Shown: positions 34,810 to 44,843, numbered from the stretch's first letter. The stretch: 64,000 nt of DNA from Nemertoderma westbladi (GCA_032718475.1 JAUCBJ010001244.1:1-64000); one strand, 5' to 3'. A program made the numbers and translations. Notes: a model not told the origin generated them from the letters alone.

Positions 34810-37800
34810 ATGCCAAGATCAACAAATAAAGTCAGCTGCCCCATCTGCGACAAAGAGACACGGAGTGATCATTTATCTCGCCACATTAAAACTCATTTCG
34901 TGCAATATAGGTGCGACTGCTGTCCGACTTGGTCTTCGGAAAAGAAGACGCTGGTTGGCCATCTTGTTTCGTGTCCTCAGGGGGGAACAGGATTTAGTTA
35001 CGTAAACGAGCCAGCCGATTGCCGCTGCGGGGATTCGCTCAGCCTGTCATCCTTTTCTGAGCATGAATGCTACACTCGACTTTTTTCGCGGAAACGCAAA
35101 ACTCCGACTACCTCCCACTCATCCCCCATCAACTCTACTCCAGAACAAGTCGGCGGCGGCGGCTCCAATAACGAACCTTCAACTTCGCGAGATTCTATTT
35201 CCCCAAACAATCCATTTCAACCACCCTCCAACGGAAGCGCACATGGACGACTGTTTACCTATAACAACGACCTCGCAGAAACAAGACTCGACGCAGAATT
35301 AACATTAAACGAAAATTTTCCACACATTCAAGAACATGTTAGTAGCCATTTACGTAGTGCCATGGGAACTTTTTTAAGAGTCTGGCTTACAATCAACATC
35401 GTAATGGAGCGTGAAACCAGCGAGGGTTTTCAAATTGAATCCTTCTGTTTTAAATCTAGCGGTAACAATAATCAAATTCTGAATAATAGCGACTTTAATA
35501 ACTGGTTTTCCGGCGCCGTCAATCGTATCGATCAACTGTTAAGTGTGTTTCTCTGCCTCGGCTCAGGTTGGCGCATAATAGCCATCGAGCGAATAACTAT
35601 TGAGATTGCGCGTTCCCAACGCAACCCCTATTTAAAGGGTCAAGGCTTCAATAATTCTAAATTATTATTAAATAAAAAATGTACCGTAAGCGTAGACTGC
35701 CCGCTGGGGGAATGCTTTAAATACGCAGTATTGGCCGCCGCAAATTATAAGAAAATTGATAGAAAACAAAATAATATTAGTAGAATTTCAACGTTTACTC
35801 CTTTCCTAAACATGTTTGATTTTTCGAATTTAAGTTTTCCGGTGGACAGAGTAACTGGTATTCCCCAGTTTCTGAAAGCCAACCCTAAATACTGCATAAA
35901 CCTTCTTTATTGGAGTAATACGGAAGAACTCTCCATTCTAAGTCAACCAGATAGCGCGCACTGTTCCGGTAAAACTGTACTAAACTTATTATTTATCGAA
36001 GCCACAAGCAAAAACCCCGCCCACTACGTAGCCATTACTAACATAGATAGATTAATAAATACAAAAGCTACTTCTACCGGCAACAAGACGCACTGCGAAC
36101 GCTGTCTCAGAGCCTTTTACACTGTCAAATCATTGGAAGAACATCGAGAGCGTTGCTATACGGGTAAACGCCAACTCGAGTATATGCCCGAAAATCTCTT
36201 GGTTAAATTTGATAGGTACGATAAGACTCTATCCCCGCCTTTCTGTATATACGCCGACATTGAAACTATTCTAGAACCTACAAACAATATTAAACTCCCA
36301 CAGAAACATATAGCTAGCGCGGCAGCCTTTTATACAGTACCAAATCAGAAATTAATTAACCCTCCTAAAACAGATGTTCAAATTTTCCGCGACGATGGCA
36401 GTAACCACGTAATGCGCGACTTTCTAACCGCTATGGAAAGTCATTGTAGGGAGTTATACGATTGGTCCATTTCTAGTACAAACACACACGCCCCCATGCA
36501 ACTCACTACTAGCCAGCAAACTGACTTTAATAACGCTACACAATGCTACGTCTGCAACTGTAATTTAACCCCCGATTCGCATAATTTAAACCTCAATGAC
36601 AATCTCAGCACCAAAGTCCGCGATCATGATCATTATAGCGGGGAGTATCGAGGGGCTGCTTGCGTCAGCTGCAACAGGAAACTTTCCCTAAAACGGAATA
36701 ATTTTTATATTATATTTCATAACTTGAGGAAATTCGATATGCATTTACTACTAAAAGAAGGAATGACCGATAGTTCTAGAACACACTGGAAAATGTCCGT
36801 AATACCAAAAAACACCGAAACTTATATTCACCTTAAAGTTAGCTTCCCAATCGATCCGAGTACACCAACAGCCAACGCTAAAGAAAGTATCTCCATTAAT
36901 TTTCTAGATTCCTATCAGTTTATGACTGCCAGCCTAGATAATCTTAGTAGCTATCTCACTAAAAATAACAGTAACCTAGCAACAGCCATACCCCATACAC
37001 TAGCTCAAATGACCCAACTCTATCCCAACATTAGCGATAACACAATAAAAAACAAGGGCGTATTCCCATATTCCTACATTCAAAATATTTCAAACCTATA
37101 CGAAACTACACTCCCCCCATTAGAAAGCTTCTATAATGATCTCAAATTGGAACAATGTAGCGCAGAAAACTATCAGCGCGCGCTTACTACTTGGGATGAA
37201 TTAAACTGTCTAACAATCTTCGACTATATGATTGGCTATTTGGTTCTAGATGTTACCCTATTGGCTGATACTTTCGAGCAGTTCCGATCCCTCTGTCTTA
37301 CTAATTATGGACTCGAGCCCGTAATGTACTTCACTGCCCCTGGATTAACTTACGACGCAGCGCTGAAATTCACGCAATCAGAAATTCAATTACTATCAGA
37401 CGCTTCCATCTACTCGGACTTTGAAACAAATATTAGGGGTGGTCTAGTATTCTTGAATACACATTCCGTAGACGCAAATATCCCCGATAAACCCGACTAT
37501 GACTCCAGTCTCCCCGAGAAATATCTAATTCCCATCGATGCGAATAACCTTTACGGCTGCGCCCTGAGCCAGAAACTTCCCCACGCTAATATTAAACTCG
37601 TAACTACCCCCATAGACCTAGCTACAGTAGACGCGAGTGGGGATACTGGTTATTATTGCATAGTTGATCTACATTACCCGAAAGAAATTCATGATTTGAC
37701 CGCCGATCTGCCTCTAGGAGCGGAGAAGATGTCAGTCCCTAAATCCTTTCTTAGCGAATACATGGAAGATCTTTGGGAGCATTACAATCTCACCGATACG

Positions 37801-38865
37801 GCTAGCTGTAGACCATACAACGATACCTGTACTAAGCTACTACTACATCAGTTTAATAAGGTTGAATACGGTATCCATATTAAGCTACTTCAACTCTATT
37901 TGAAGCTCGGTCTTAAACTTACACAAGTACATAGGGTCTACTCTTTCTCACAAAAATATATTTTCAAGGACTACATTAGTTTTAATACAAATAAAAGACA
38001 GTCGGCAAATAACCCATTCGAGGTCCTATTTTATAAGTTGATGAACAATGCCTTGTATGGGAAATGCCTCCAAAAGGTTAGAGACCGCGTTTCTTTCAGG
38101 TTATGCAATAGCGACGAACAATGCGATTTGCTCTTAGCCAAGCCCAATCACGAATCGTTTGTTGTATTTACCCCCAACTTGAGTGGTCATACTTTCACTA
38201 AAGAGGCTGTTTGCCTAAATCAGGGCGTGTTCATCGGTTGCACTATACTAGATCTATCTAAGCTACAGATGTACGACCTATTTTACAACAAACTGAAGCC
38301 TCTAGAACAAAAACTGGATTGCCAGATTCGCTGTCTAGCCGGTGACACGGATTCTCTAATGCTAAGCGTAACTAATACACCACAGCTAACCTTTCTACGG
38401 GCAATGTTTGAGGGTGGTTTCCTAGATACTTCCAACTACAGTACAACACATCCACTCTATACCATTAAACACAAAGCGGCTCTCGGCTTCGTAAAAGATG
38501 AGAGCTGCGGTTTGCAGTATAAACAGTGGGTTTTCCTTAAACCAAAGGTCTACAGTTTTCACTCCTATGATGCCCCAATCAAGAAAACCGCCAAAGGTGT
38601 ATCTAGATCGGTTGTCGCTAAGCAACTAACACACGAGGATTATGCAGACTGTTTTGTAAACGAGGCAATGCTCTTCCGCTATAACTCTACCTTCACTTCT
38701 AGAAAGCATCAAATTTTTACTGGTCATGTCTATAAGAAGGCACTAACGCTCTGGGATACGAAATCATATTGGAGTAGTAAATATAGCAGCAAACCATATG
38801 GACACTATAGCACTAAGCTTGTTAGACCGGCGAAACGAGTAGTAATCCCCCCTACTAGAATTTAA
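34810..38865 (+). CDS. protein-primed family B DNA polymerase (pPolB)
   Basis: An intact 1,351-residue protein that would replicate the element from a terminal protein primer. The N-terminus carries C2H2-like zinc fingers (C10, C13, H25, H29, and Cys-rich to about 55); another finger is at about 429-449. Exonuclease motifs: ExoI YADIE (D483, E485), ExoII NLRKFD (D643), ExoIII YLVLD (Y810, D814). Between ExoI and ExoII sits an endonuclease-VII-like Cys4 module (C579, C582, DHDH 605-608, C618, C621). Polymerase motifs: A IDANNLYG (D910), B KLMNNALYG (K1076 to G1084), C GDTDS (1178-1182), then KTAKG (1259-1263). All catalytic residues are present, so it is plausibly active. The ATG at 34,810 follows a 3' splice site by seven bases and is the first ATG after the leader. 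Animal Polintons usually have a polymerase of similar size. Confidence 0.96.
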   Translation: MPRSTNKVSCPICDKETRSDHLSRHIKTHFVQYRCDCCPTWSSEKKTLVGHLVSCPQGGTGFSYVNEPADCRCGDSLSLSSFSEHECYTRLFSRKRKTPTTSHSSPINSTPEQVGGGGSNNEPSTSRDSISPNNPFQPPSNGSAHGRLFTYNNDLAETRLDAELTLNENFPHIQEHVSSHLRSAMGTFLRVWLTINIVMERETSEGFQIESFCFKSSGNNNQILNNSDFNNWFSGAVNRIDQLLSVFLCLGSGWRIIAIERITIEIARSQRNPYLKGQGFNNSKLLLNKKCTVSVDCPLGECFKYAVLAAANYKKIDRKQNNISRISTFTPFLNMFDFSNLSFPVDRVTGIPQFLKANPKYCINLLYWSNTEELSILSQPDSAHCSGKTVLNLLFIEATSKNPAHYVAITNIDRLINTKATSTGNKTHCERCLRAFYTVKSLEEHRERCYTGKRQLEYMPENLLVKFDRYDKTLSPPFCIYADIETILEPTNNIKLPQKHIASAAAFYTVPNQKLINPPKTDVQIFRDDGSNHVMRDFLTAMESHCRELYDWSISSTNTHAPMQLTTSQQTDFNNATQCYVCNCNLTPDSHNLNLNDNLSTKVRDHDHYSGEYRGAACVSCNRKLSLKRNNFYIIFHNLRKFDMHLLLKEGMTDSSRTHWKMSVIPKNTETYIHLKVSFPIDPSTPTANAKESISINFLDSYQFMTASLDNLSSYLTKNNSNLATAIPHTLAQMTQLYPNISDNTIKNKGVFPYSYIQNISNLYETTLPPLESFYNDLKLEQCSAENYQRALTTWDELNCLTIFDYMIGYLVLDVTLLADTFEQFRSLCLTNYGLEPVMYFTAPGLTYDAALKFTQSEIQLLSDASIYSDFETNIRGGLVFLNTHSVDANIPDKPDYDSSLPEKYLIPIDANNLYGCALSQKLPHANIKLVTTPIDLATVDASGDTGYYCIVDLHYPKEIHDLTADLPLGAEKMSVPKSFLSEYMEDLWEHYNLTDTASCRPYNDTCTKLLLHQFNKVEYGIHIKLLQLYLKLGLKLTQVHRVYSFSQKYIFKDYISFNTNKRQSANNPFEVLFYKLMNNALYGKCLQKVRDRVSFRLCNSDEQCDLLLAKPNHESFVVFTPNLSGHTFTKEAVCLNQGVFIGCTILDLSKLQMYDLFYNKLKPLEQKLDCQIRCLAGDTDSLMLSVTNTPQLTFLRAMFEGGFLDTSNYSTTHPLYTIKHKAALGFVKDESCGLQYKQWVFLKPKVYSFHSYDAPIKKTAKGVSRSVVAKQLTHEDYADCFVNEAMLFRYNSTFTSRKHQIFTGHVYKKALTLWDTKSYWSSKYSSKPYGHYSTKLVRPAKRVVIPPTRI

Positions 38866-38879
38866 TTTTATTTTTCTAG

Positions 38880-39395
38880 AATAAGAAATTGAACAACAAA
38901 ATAGAAATAACCAATAAACAGTTTACCGGAAAAAACATTGCCAAATTTGAACTAGAGAAAATTTCACAGCAAATTACAGGTCAAAGTTGCTTAAAACCAA
39001 ACATGTTTATCTACAAAGGTGACGATTCAACTATAATGCTATTTCCCAGCGGCGCAGTAACAATTGTAGGCCTTTGCAATAATTTAGCTAGTGAATTGCT
39101 TTATTTAAAACAGACTATCGGGATGCAATTACAAAATTTGAAACTTAATACCGAAACACGAACTATTATTTTTCCTAGTGTTAATTTTAAATTATTAATG
39201 AAAAAATGTGGACATCACACAATTAATAATAAAGCAATATTTATTAGCTATACCCCCGAATTATTTTGTGCGATTAGAATATATATAGGATGTGCATATT
39301 TCAGTGTATTTCATAGTAATAAAATCGTTTCCATGTGTCCAGCCGGTGAATTCCCTGAATCATTATCTATTTTACAAACTTTATTATTAAATTAG
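38880..39395 (+). CDS. divergent TATA-binding-protein-like protein
   Basis: The frame is open from 38,880, directly after a TATTTTTCTAG acceptor whose TAG is the last in-frame stop. There is no in-frame ATG until 39,003, so the start is either on an upstream exon, non-AUG (TTG at 38,889), or the shorter ATG form. Counting from 38,889 (168 aa), two similar halves appear. The first has TIMLFPSGAVTIVGL and the second SYTPELF (120-126), then FSVFHSNKIVS and a C-terminal helix. These match the order of TBP half-repeats: P-x-F, strand, 'IF-SGK-V-TG' strand, helix; then S-Y-x-PELF, strand, 'F-SGK-V' strand, helix. It would bind promoter DNA and recruit RNA polymerase. The phenylalanines that kink DNA are not all conserved. 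Identification is by eye. Confidence 0.6.
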   Translation, partial: NKKLNNKIEITNKQFTGKNIAKFELEKISQQITGQSCLKPNMFIYKGDDSTIMLFPSGAVTIVGLCNNLASELLYLKQTIGMQLQNLKLNTETRTIIFPSVNFKLLMKKCGHHTINNKAIFISYTPELFCAIRIYIGCAYFSVFHSNKIVSMCPAGEFPESLSILQTLLLN

Positions 39396-39454
39396 TTTAT
39401 TTACTATGGTATACATGAAAGTTTACTATATTATTTATTTTGTGTTGGTTTTTA

Positions 39455-40410
39455 TTTTTCCGTGAGTAGGGTTTGAATCCGTGACCATCCGTGTTACCTA
39501 CTTTTTATAATTGCATTAGTAGGACTCAAACCCTGGTTTTTCCTATTTTGTGTTGGATTTATAATTGACGCGAGTAGGGATTGAACCCGTGACCTTCTGT
39601 TTTTCCTAATTTATGTTTAGTTTAGTTACTCTAGTTATTCTATGTTTACTTTTTATATTTTCATGATTAGTATTCAAACCCTGGTTTAACTTATTTCGAG
39701 TTGGATTTATAATGGTCGCGAGTAGGGATTGAACCTATGACCTCCTGTTTATTTTCCATAAAACGGGATACGAGTAGGGATTGAGCCCGTGACCTTCTGT
39801 TTTTCCTATTTTATGTTTAGTTTAGGTACTCTAGTTATTCTATGTTTAACTTATTTTGTGTTGGTTTTATATTGGTCGCGAGTAGGGATTGAACCCGTGA
39901 CCATCTGTTTATCCTATTTTGTGTTTACTTTTTATATTTTTCTATAAAACGGGATACGAGAAGGGGTCGAACATGTGACCACCTGTTTATCCTATTTTAT
40001 GTTTAGTTTAGGTACTCTAGTTATTCTATGTTTAACTTATTTTGTGTTGGTTTTATATTGGTCGCGAGTAGGGATTGAACCCGTAACAATCTGTTTATCC
40101 TATTTTGTGTTTAGTTTAGTTACTCTAGTTATTCTATGTTTACTTTTTATATTTTCATGATTAGGATTCGAACCCTGGTTTAACTTATTTCGTGTTGGAT
40201 TTATAATGGTCGCGAGTAGGGATTGAACCTATGACCTCCTGTTTATTTTCCATAAAACGGGATACGAGTAGGGATTGAGCCCGTGACCTTCTGTTTTTCC
40301 TATTTTGTGTTTAGTTTAGGTACTCTAGTTATTCTATGTTTACTTTTTATATTTTTTCATAAAACGGACACGAGTAGGGATTGAACCTACAGTATGACCA
40401 TCTGTTTATC
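39455..40410 (-). repeat. array of about 13 tRNA T-arm (B-box)-like modules
   Basis: On the minus strand, modules such as GGTCACGGGTTCAATCCCTA and CAGGGTTCGAATCCTAATC recur about every 50-110 bp (plus-strand positions near 39,465, 39,513, 39,570, 39,665, 39,718, 39,770, 39,878, 39,957, 40,065, 40,158, 40,212, 40,265, 40,373). Each matches the RNA polymerase III B-box consensus GGTTCRANNCC or nearly so. The units also share CCTATTTTGTGTTTAGTTTA-type spacers. No A box or complete cloverleaf is seen. Two more modules on the plus strand lie near 41,430 and 41,908. Confidence 0.8.
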
Positions 40411-40439
40411 CTATTTTATGTTTAGTTTAGTTACTCTAT

Positions 40440-41186
40440 GTTAAAGTGAATTTTCACATTATATTTGTGTTAAATTATAAATTTATGTTGCAATTATTAT
40501 TTATATTATAAAAAACAGAAATATTCGAGTTATATTGCATTATATATTTTATATTGAAGTGGAATACTTTAGATGTTGGGGGACTCTGGTTTGCGAGGGA
40601 TATTTGAATGGTGAGTATAACTATCCTTGAGAGCTAGTGCAACGCTATCTCACTATGGATGGGCTTTACCACTGTACTCGCATCTGCTCTCTCATTGGCT
40701 GCTCGATGCCTCCGATTAAGGGTCTAAGACCTTCAAGCTGATTATTTGCTTAGTTTTCTAATTAGAAGGTCGTGAGTTTGGACCCTAGAAGAGCATTATT
40801 CTTTTTCCTAGCTCTTGGTTAACTCTAGCATATACTCTAGCTTCGACTCTCCCAGCTATAGTGATAGTATGCAACCTTGGGAGTTAATGTGAGTAAAGAC
40901 CAAGAGATTAGACTTCAGGCTCCCTCTATTGGTTCATTCTTCTTAACTTTATAAAATAACTCAACCCGTATTTAAAGTTTTAAAAATTATGACTTAGTCG
41001 ACTAATTTTCCAAAGTATATTATAAAAACATATAATTTCTTGAATAGATAGACCTAATAGTAATAAATAATGTGGGGGTAAATACATTTATAATTCTAAT
41101 ATAATTATTAAGGATAAATAGTCCCAATACTAATATAATTATGTAATAGTAAGCAAAATTTTTATGCGCAACCATCAGAGATTATT
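40440..41186. other. AT-rich spacer with a weak tRNA-like patch
   Basis: 40,700-40,795 contains AGGTCGTGAGTTTGGACCC, reminiscent of a T arm, but the arms do not pair well enough to call a tRNA. The rest is AT-rich. Confidence 0.4.
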
Positions 41187-41345
41187 TGGATATAAAAGAT
41201 CACACAGCAGGAGGCTAACTTGCTGGGATCGTGTGTCGCTATGTCTTATATCGGGTGGATGAGAGAGCCCCCTCCGGCGCAACATTGTGAACATGGGCTA
41301 TATTGCTAGAGAGAGAACTACATATAAGACCATGGCCGGCCCTCA
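41187..41345. repeat. repeat shared with the loop of the 26.9-kb foldback element
   Basis: GATCACACAGCAGGAGGCT, then GATGAGAGAGCCCCC, then AGAGAGAACTACATA also occur, inverse-complemented and in the same order, at about 27,900-28,060. The repeat family is therefore present in two unrelated elements. Confidence 0.8.
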
Positions 41346-41385
41346 TGCAGATTTAGCGGCGCCAAGGCTAACGCGGAAAAAATAA

Positions 41386-41988
41386 AAAGTAAACACAAAA
41401 TAGGATATACAGATTGTCATAGATTCGATTCCCTACCCCCGATCAGAGTCATTATGATCCTCCCCCGATAATTATAGAATATTTTATAGGCCGGTAGTAT
41501 TGGGGTTATTATGTGACTCATGAAAATAAATCTTAAATACAATACAAATGCTCCATCTGGGTAAAAGTGGATGCAATGTATTTACAAATCGAGTGTGGAT
41601 CAGGATAGTTTTCGTTAAGGTTTCACCTTGGTGAAGTGGAAGCATTGTATTCACATTTCGAGTACCATTTTTATTGAAACTATGGGGCATTTTATATTAG
41701 CCGATTTTTCAAAATTTGTAAAGTTTTGAGGGTTTTTATGAAAAATATAGGGATTTAGGGATTATCATTCAAATTGACTACGAAGAAGGCATAGGGATCA
41801 TTAATGGTGTGCTGAGACTCAGAAATTTTCAGGAAATTTAAATTTTTGCCCTCGCTTCGTGGAAAATATAAAAAGTAAACACAAAATAGGATATACAGAT
41901 TGTCATAGATTCGATTCCCCACCTCGATCGGGGTCATTATGACCCTCCCCCCCGATATTTATACAACATTTTATAGCCCGGTAGTATT
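41386..41988 (+). repeat. direct repeat pair inside the element
   Basis: 41,386-41,502 and 41,872-41,988 share AAAAGTAAACACAAAATAGG, ATTGTCATAGATTCGATTCC and a C-rich palindrome GGGGTCATTATGACCC. Both include a plus-strand T-arm-like TAGATTCGATTCC. They appear to be inverted derivatives of the 39.5-40.4-kb array. Confidence 0.8.
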
Positions 41989-42826
41989 ATGATTAAAGCT
42001 ACTAACCTAAAACATAACAAAGTGCAATTATCCTATCTGTTCCAACTCGGTGTCACTAGTTTAGATAATATACTATAATAATAGTGATAGCAGATGCTTT
42101 TAATTTCGCGATGAAATAATATCAGCAAACGAGATATAGTGAATACATCATAGATAGAATTTTAAATTTTGCAGTTGCAAGGAGTGATAACCCTTAGGTG
42201 AAAGCTAAATTTGCTCTACTTTAATCAAATGGGGCATTAAAGCTACGAGTATATTTTCCTCTACATCCTCCCTCGAACTTACACAAATCTGGGCAAAAGG
42301 CAGTTGAAAGGCTATCATTTCCCATCATATGCGGTCCTCCCTTTAATGTTTCATTGTTCTATTCATAGTCGCCTTTAAGAATTTCTCGGGAAAATAAGGA
42401 TGAGGGGCTATCACTTTCAACCCCATGCGGCCCTCCCTTTCATGATTTCATTGAACTATCCATAGTACGAACAATCAAACCAAAGCCTTTGAATATCCTC
42501 GCGGCTTATCAGCGGCGCCATGGCTAACGGCTTAATATTAACAGTGAAGCATCTAAAAGACAGAGTGTCTATGATAGGACAGAACAGCGTACTTACAGCC
42601 TAGAGGTGGTCGCCCTGAAAACTTTGCTCGCCATCAATACATACAAAGCATCGCTTGATGGATAGAGTAATAGGGTGGATATTTTCATTTTGGTGAATAT
42701 AATTTATAGCATTAATCACGAAAATCGCTAAATAATATATTTTAATTAAAATCAGCTCTGATAAACAACTTGCATATCGAGTTTGTAAAGAATTCATAGG
42801 GATTGGCTGTTTATTTAGGGGTTAAC

Positions 42827-42916
42827 ATGCAAATTGATTACGAAGAAGCAGTAGGGGTCATTAATGGTATGCTGAGACTCACTTACTTCATGGCTCGCTC
42901 TCATAGAATAGATTAA
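42827..42916 (+). other. small frame repeated at 41,767 (29 codons)
   Basis: ATG-initiated frame with QIDYEEAVGVINGMLRL. A second copy at about 41,770-41,820 reads QIDYEEGIGIINGVLRL with mostly conservative changes but no ATG. It could be a duplicated micro-gene or coincidental preservation. The surrounding 41,990-43,140 has no other supported gene. Confidence 0.3.
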
Positions 42917-43151
42917 CTAGTAGAGAAAAATGAAAAATAACCGGTTAAACATCTTATATTTTTTAAACAATATGGGGAAACAAGAATAAATAATTTACCG
43001 ACAACATCAATATTAAATAATATAACAACAGATAAATAATTTACCAACAACATTGAAAATAAATAATATAAGAACATCAACAATAACAAAAGATATAATC
43101 AGAACAGTTTTTAATAAATAGAGACTGTTTATATTAATAGGGTTGCTGGTC

Positions 43152-44843
43152 TCAGAGAATATCTGGTTTAACCCTTTTAGGGTCCGATACTATTAATGGT
43201 TGCGATAATTTTCTCTTTAATAGTTTATTGAGATAACCTTTTCTTGGGGGGTGAGATAGATTAAGGTGTGTTTGCTGCGGGAGAAATATGCCTTCTCTGA
43301 GAGAACGTTTTAGTAACTCGAAAAGGCGCGCGATGGTAAAGTCGTTGGATAGGGTGATAGTGTTGGTATTTTTCGTATTGGTGAATATAATTTCTGCTGG
43401 TTTGTTCTCGATATGAATGTAAGGACTGAGATAGTAGTGAGAGTTGGGTGGGTTGGTTATATTTATCGCGAGAAAATCGCTGCCCCTAATATTGAGACCG
43501 TTGGTGAACTGAAAAGTGGAATTCTCTTCGTCTTTCATTAAAATGGGCCAGATACCAACATATTTTTCGGATTTGAACTTATAGATAAAGGCTGCGATAC
43601 TGCTATTTATGAGATAGCGCTGGTGATTGGGGATTGTAATCTTCTTCGGTTTGAAAGCAAATTGTATAGCCATAGCCTTGAATCTGATTAGAGCCTCGCG
43701 CGCTTGAATTGTGTTAGCTATAGTAAAGGATTCGTTAAATTTTCTCTCGGTTATCTGTAAATCAATTTCTGAATCGCTGATACAACTTTGTATCGATATT
43801 CGCTCGGAAATGTTGTCTTTGTATACGTTAAGTTCATCGTAGCAGACACATTCACTATCCTCGACGGTTGAATCGAACCATTTCAATTCGCCGACCTCGG
43901 TTGGTGTAAGAAGAATCATGCCCCTAGAAGAAACAATAGCCTTTCCATCGTCAACCTCGTAGCCATTGGTGATCGCTAAATTGCGCTCGTTCCGAATATT
44001 TGTAACAAACCCAAAAGTGCAATAGTCAAAAGCAACCCAATTTCCCGGTTTTAGGACAAGGTGAGTAGTAGGATTAATAAAAGGGCGACAGATGTTTACA
44101 TATTGTTGAAATAAATTGGCGCAGGTGACGGAAAATGTGATCCATGAACTGTTTACAGTGTCTTCCAGCTTTATTAACTCGAGTGGATTCACTGGGTTAA
44201 TACTTCCATAGGTGCCAACTCTATAATTGAATCCAAAGTAATAGGAGACTTTATTGGCGAAAAAGCATGTGAGCTCATTCAATTTCTCGCCGAAAGTGAG
44301 AACATCCTTGTCGAAAAGTTTAAAGAAACGAGTCTCCTCTTCCTCGGTCGGAGTCGACGAGTTCCAGATGAGAAGAAGAATCGAGTTTGCGATACTATGA
44401 AAATCAAATAAGCGATCATCGGAGAAGAAGGAGGTTACGAGGGTGGTTAAACCCAGTAGACGATTTGCCACATCTTGGTTGATGTTTTCTCGAATAAAAT
44501 CGACTATACTAGTTGGAATCGTAAACGTCTCGGGCGAAGTAGTTAGATTGAACGTGATTTTGTTGTCCATTTTTAAAAGTTTGAAACCGTGGTTGGAGGA
44601 ATGAAGTTTATTATCGTCGAGGGTTTGATATTGTCCATCGTGAAGTTCGTAGCAGGCGCGGAAAATAAAGTGCGCGTAGTTTGCCGGAATCGGGATGGGT
44701 TGGTTTAAGGTTGTATTTATCGTTAACGGGAAGAGTTTGTTCGCCGGATCGAAATATAGACCAAACGAGTTGTCTTGTAGCATAAACTGATTTTCGTTGC
44801 AAACCAGATCGTTGCTTGAATAGCTGATTTCTGAATGTGCCAT
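43152..44843 (-). CDS. 563-aa protein of unknown function
   Basis: A long intact frame on the opposite strand, convergent with the polymerase and TBP-like genes. It has no signal peptide or membrane segment. Residues about 1-110 alternate short hydrophobic strands with Pro/Asn turns (FGLYFDPANKLFPLTINTTL, PIPIPANYAHFIFRA) and look beta-rich. Residues about 170-230 are helical and acidic. The middle has paired Cys (SECVCYDE). The C-terminus is basic (KRKLSQPLIVSDPKRVK), a likely nuclear localisation signal. It does not match any motif I know for Polinton integrase, ATPase, protease or capsid. A jelly-roll structural protein or a terminal-protein/DNA-binding role are both possible. CCAAT and CRE-like boxes lie upstream. 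Confidence 0.85.
   Translation of the reverse strand: MAHSEISYSSNDLVCNENQFMLQDNSFGLYFDPANKLFPLTINTTLNQPIPIPANYAHFIFRACYELHDGQYQTLDDNKLHSSNHGFKLLKMDNKITFNLTTSPETFTIPTSIVDFIRENINQDVANRLLGLTTLVTSFFSDDRLFDFHSIANSILLLIWNSSTPTEEEETRFFKLFDKDVLTFGEKLNELTCFFANKVSYYFGFNYRVGTYGSINPVNPLELIKLEDTVNSSWITFSVTCANLFQQYVNICRPFINPTTHLVLKPGNWVAFDYCTFGFVTNIRNERNLAITNGYEVDDGKAIVSSRGMILLTPTEVGELKWFDSTVEDSECVCYDELNVYKDNISERISIQSCISDSEIDLQITERKFNESFTIANTIQAREALIRFKAMAIQFAFKPKKITIPNHQRYLINSSIAAFIYKFKSEKYVGIWPILMKDEENSTFQFTNGLNIRGSDFLAINITNPPNSHYYLSPYIHIENKPAEIIFTNTKNTNTITLSNDFTIARLFELLKRSLREGIFLPQQTHLNLSHPPRKGYLNKLLKRKLSQPLIVSDPKRVKPDIL

Noticed and set aside
35063-35302. Second frame inside the polymerase N-terminus
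   Set aside because: Overlaps the polymerase in another phase with no supporting feature. It is a shadow of the real gene.
39975-40160. 61-codon frame in the T-arm array
   Set aside because: It spans repeat units and merely reflects the AT-rich spacer.
40700-40795. A complete tRNA gene
   Set aside because: Only a T-arm-like segment is convincing; D and anticodon arms do not pair acceptably.
43152-44843. Calling the 563-aa protein a capsid or penton protein
   Set aside because: The beta-rich N-terminus is suggestive only. No diagnostic motif is visible, so it stays unknown.
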